Shown: one piece after another, positions 4,749-7,128 of the stretch
Position numbering within the stretch: position 1 is the stretch's first letter
Layout of the letters: the number at the start of each line of letters is the position of its first letter
NCBI GenBank assembly: GCA_027325115.1
Contig: DAHWFG010000560.1
Coordinates: forward strand, 1 to 7,128
Direction: 5' to 3'
Source: JAKBCQ01 sp021807585
Lineage (GTDB): Bacteria; Planctomycetota; Planctomycetia; Isosphaerales; Isosphaeraceae
DNA length: 7,128 nt
The notes under the pieces: model-generated
What the model was told of the DNA's origin: nothing
What the model saw: only the letters and a program-made list of their open reading frames with translations
The model's database searches: none
Program-made: the position numbers and the translations under genes

Positions 4749-7128
4749 ATGACGAAGCCGGCCATGAAACCACACCGAATCGCTCAGGTATTTTTATATT
4801 TATTTCTTGGTTCGATCACGGCGTTCGCCGCGGACTCTCCCGACGTCGCGACGTATCGCCGTCCCGCGGGGGTGAAGGTGGAGATCGCCGCGTCCGAGCC
4901 GCTCGTGATCAACCCCGTGACGATGACGTTCGGGCCCGACGCGCGGCTTTACGTGAGCGAGTGGACCCCCGGAGACGGTCCCAACGATCGGATCCGCGTT
5001 CTCACCGATCGCGACGGCGACGGTCGGTTCGACGATTCTCAAATCTATATGGATCGGCTCGAGCTTCCCGCGGGAATCCTCTTTTGGGATTCGTGGACGT
5101 ACGTCACGCTCAATCACGACGTCGTGCGCTTTCAAGACCGCGACGGCGACGGCAAGTTCGAAACCCGCGAGACGATCGCGACGGGTTTCGGCAACGACAA
5201 CTCGCATCATCGCGTATCGGGCATGATGATAGGATTAGACGGTTATTTGTATTTGACGACGGGGGACAGCGACGCGCACGCGCGGGGATCCGACGGAAGC
5301 GAGGCGGTCGTGTTGCGATCGGGGGGCGTGTTTCGATGCAAGCCCGACGGCACGCGGATGGAGAACGTCGCGTTCGGCATGCGCAATCCGTGGGGAAACG
5401 TTTCGTTCGACGATGAATTCCAGATCTTTCACACCGATAACGACAACGAGGGCTCTCCCGGGTTCACGGGATGCCGGTTGTTGCACGTCGTCGAAAGAGG
5501 GGATTACGGCTGGAGACTCCGCGAAGGCGCCCGCTGTTGCGCTCCCGATTTTGAACGAGCCGGCTGGAACGGCGGCCGACCGGGACGCCTCGGCCTCCTC
5601 GCCGAAACGGGGCGAGGCGCTCCCGCGGGGCTCCACGTGCTCAACTCGGCGGCCTTCCCTCAAGAATATCAAAATTTGCTCGTTTACCCCGACGTCTTCC
5701 GAAAATCGACCCGCGCTTATAAGATCAAGCATTTGGGAGCGACGTATCGAGTCGCCGAGGAGTTCGAACTCCTCGCCTCCGACGACCCCCTTTACCGTCC
5801 CGACGACGCCGAGGTCGGGCCCGACGGAGCGCTTTACGTCTCGGATTGGAGGACCGATTCGGGAGGCGCGGGAAGGCTTTCGGGAAACGGCGACAAGGGA
5901 AGGATTTATCGCCTCACCTGGGGAGGTACCGATCGCCGACCCGCGATCAAAACATTCTCGCGCAATCGCATGATTGAACTTGTAAAAAAATCCGATTCGG
6001 ATTTGATCGCGGCTTTGGAATCAACGGATTACGCGATTCGACGAACCGCCTCGCTCGAGTTGATTCGCCGCGGGATCAAGGACGTCGGCCCGCTCGCAGC
6101 GGTTGCGGTCGATCGATCGAAGCCGATCGCGGCGCGCCGGCACGCGGTCGAATTGTTGATCTTTCAGGCGCCCGATCGTATCGGTTCGTTCTGGAAATCG
6201 TGGATGACCGATCCCGACGCGTCGATCCGCCGGATCGCGTTCGAGGGCGCCTCACGGCAAAACGACGCGGGAGCTTGGATCGACGCGACGCTCGGATTCG
6301 ATGAGAAAGCGGAAAAAGACCCGCGCGTCGAGCGCGGCTGGGCCCTCGCCGCGGGACGAGCCGCGTCGCTTTTGCTACGGAATCCCAACGATCCAGACGC
6401 CGCCGAGAAGCGAGCCGGCGCGGTCGCCGATCGATTGCTCGATCTGGGCGATCGATCGCTCCAGGACGACGCGTGGCTTCGCGACGCCGCGACCCGCGGG
6501 CTCGAAGCGATCGGTCCCCTGGCGTTGAACGCGACGGTGCGTCGGATCGTCGACGACGCGCCGAAATCGAGCCGCGAGGCTGCGCTTTTCGCCCTTGAAG
6601 GTTGGAGAAACGGCGCGGCGTCGGCGACGGTGATGAAACTCGCGACGACGTCCGAACCGCTCGCCCCAAGCGATCGCGTCGCGCTCTTTCGCGTCCTTCG
6701 CGAGCTTGTCCCCGAGGTCAACGCCGGGGCGCTTGCCGAATGGCTCGAACGAACCGAGATCGATTCGGCCGAGCCCAAAGTCGAGGCGATGCGGGTGCTC
6801 GCGGCGCTCGGCGCCAAGGCGTTTCCCGCGTATCGTGCGATCCTTCCCAAATTACTCGCGGATAAGCACGCGTCGACGCGTCTCGAGGCGCTCAGGGTCG
6901 CGGGGATGATCGGGACCGAGCCGATCGAGCGAGCGATCGCCGCGATCGCCGCGAACGAATCCGCCGGGATCGACGAACGTCGCCTCGCGGTCGAATCGCT
7001 CGGCAGGCTCAAGACGAAAGGTATCGCTCCCAAGCTCGCTGAAATTTTCACGAAACAGAAAGACTCACGATTTAAGACTGAGATCTTAATTGCGCTTTCT
7101 CAGTTGGATTCGAGCCTCGCGGTCGCCG
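4749..7128 (+). CDS. Membrane-bound dehydrogenase-type / PVC heme-binding family protein: signal peptide, propeller, HEAT repeats (3' end outside window)
   Basis: The frame is open from ATG 4749 to the right edge (793 codons seen, no stop). An alternative start is the ATG at 4764; neither has a good Shine-Dalgarno. Residues 1-28 are a Sec signal peptide (VFLYLFLGSITAFA, cleaved near A27/A28). Residues about 37-392 form a sorbosone-dehydrogenase-like beta-propeller of the TIGR02604/DUF7133 type: RRPAGVKVEIAASEPLVINP, two calcium-type DxDGDG motifs (87-92, 130-135), a conserved His pair (153-154, GNDNSHHRVSG), FGMRNPWGN (209-217), ETGRGAPAGL (286-295) and DDAEVGPDGALYVSDW (352-367). Residues about 402-793 are alpha-helical HEAT-type repeats (for example DYAIRRTASLELIRRG and HASTRLEALRVAGMIG). 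Relatives usually continue to a cytochrome c-like CxxCH domain; no CxxCH is in the visible part, so heme binding cannot be confirmed. The likely role is extracytoplasmic oxidation of a sugar or related substrate, inferred from the family. Confidence 0.9.
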   Translation, partial: MTKPAMKPHRIAQVFLYLFLGSITAFAADSPDVATYRRPAGVKVEIAASEPLVINPVTMTFGPDARLYVSEWTPGDGPNDRIRVLTDRDGDGRFDDSQIYMDRLELPAGILFWDSWTYVTLNHDVVRFQDRDGDGKFETRETIATGFGNDNSHHRVSGMMIGLDGYLYLTTGDSDAHARGSDGSEAVVLRSGGVFRCKPDGTRMENVAFGMRNPWGNVSFDDEFQIFHTDNDNEGSPGFTGCRLLHVVERGDYGWRLREGARCCAPDFERAGWNGGRPGRLGLLAETGRGAPAGLHVLNSAAFPQEYQNLLVYPDVFRKSTRAYKIKHLGATYRVAEEFELLASDDPLYRPDDAEVGPDGALYVSDWRTDSGGAGRLSGNGDKGRIYRLTWGGTDRRPAIKTFSRNRMIELVKKSDSDLIAALESTDYAIRRTASLELIRRGIKDVGPLAAVAVDRSKPIAARRHAVELLIFQAPDRIGSFWKSWMTDPDASIRRIAFEGASRQNDAGAWIDATLGFDEKAEKDPRVERGWALAAGRAASLLLRNPNDPDAAEKRAGAVADRLLDLGDRSLQDDAWLRDAATRGLEAIGPLALNATVRRIVDDAPKSSREAALFALEGWRNGAASATVMKLATTSEPLAPSDRVALFRVLRELVPEVNAGALAEWLERTEIDSAEPKVEAMRVLAALGAKAFPAYRAILPKLLADKHASTRLEALRVAGMIGTEPIERAIAAIAANESAGIDERRLAVESLGRLKTKGIAPKLAEIFTKQKDSRFKTEILIALSQLDSSLAVA

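Noticed and set aside
4553..5416. 287-codon plus-strand frame overlapping the start of the dehydrogenase gene
   Set aside because: Arginine-rich and out of frame with the recognisable signal peptide and propeller; a shadow.
6164..7051. Long antisense frames opposite the dehydrogenase gene (295 codons here, another of 197 codons at 6076-6669)
   Set aside because: The sense strand has continuous, family-consistent HEAT-repeat coding; the antisense peptides are Ala/Ser/Arg-rich, typical of shadows in GC-rich genes.

Overview
The window looks like a piece of a Planctomycetota chromosome, possibly Isosphaeraceae-like. The evidence is the combination of a PEP-CTERM sorted surface protein, a secreted DUF6807 ('PmoA family') protein, and a large secreted propeller-plus-HEAT protein of the planctomycete membrane-bound dehydrogenase / PVC-type heme-binding family. 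Genes are GC-rich with long intergenic gaps. The lineage is inferred from families, not from a marker gene.

Layout. Positions 2-205 (+) hold what is probably the C-terminal end of a gene entering from the left. It is followed by a degenerate 18-bp tandem repeat (270-341). Positions 462-1016 (-) hold a conserved-looking hypothetical protein of 184 aa. Positions 1017-1961 have no convincing gene but contain several palindromes and an AT-rich island. Positions 1962-2576 (+) encode a PEP-CTERM protein with a clear ribosome binding site and signal peptide. Positions 2577-3101 are the most structured non-coding part: three copies of one GC-rich hairpin motif, two of them inside near-identical 81-bp direct repeats. 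Positions 3102-4328 (+) encode the DUF6807 protein. Positions 4329-4748 are intergenic with a weak terminator candidate and a 16-bp inverted repeat. Positions 4749-7128 (+) encode the N-terminal 793 residues of the dehydrogenase-like protein, which runs off the right edge.

How the genes might work together. All three recognised products carry Sec-type signal peptides, so they act outside the cytoplasm or at the cell surface. In planctomycetes, DUF6807 proteins and the propeller/HEAT/cytochrome proteins are often associated with breakdown and oxidation of sugars and glycans. Joint work here is an inference only. Gaps of 420-525 bp, with terminator-like hairpins between the PEP-CTERM and DUF6807 genes, argue for separate transcription units, although a shared 10-mer lies upstream of both the DUF6807 and dehydrogenase genes.

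I see no CRISPR array, tRNA, rRNA, transposase, phage or defence gene. Nothing here amounts to a demonstrably new system. The items most worth checking are the repeated hairpin family after the PEP-CTERM gene, the two in-frame TGA codons in identical context near the left edge, the A7 run followed by a palindrome at a domain boundary in the last gene, and the strong over-representation of CGATCG.
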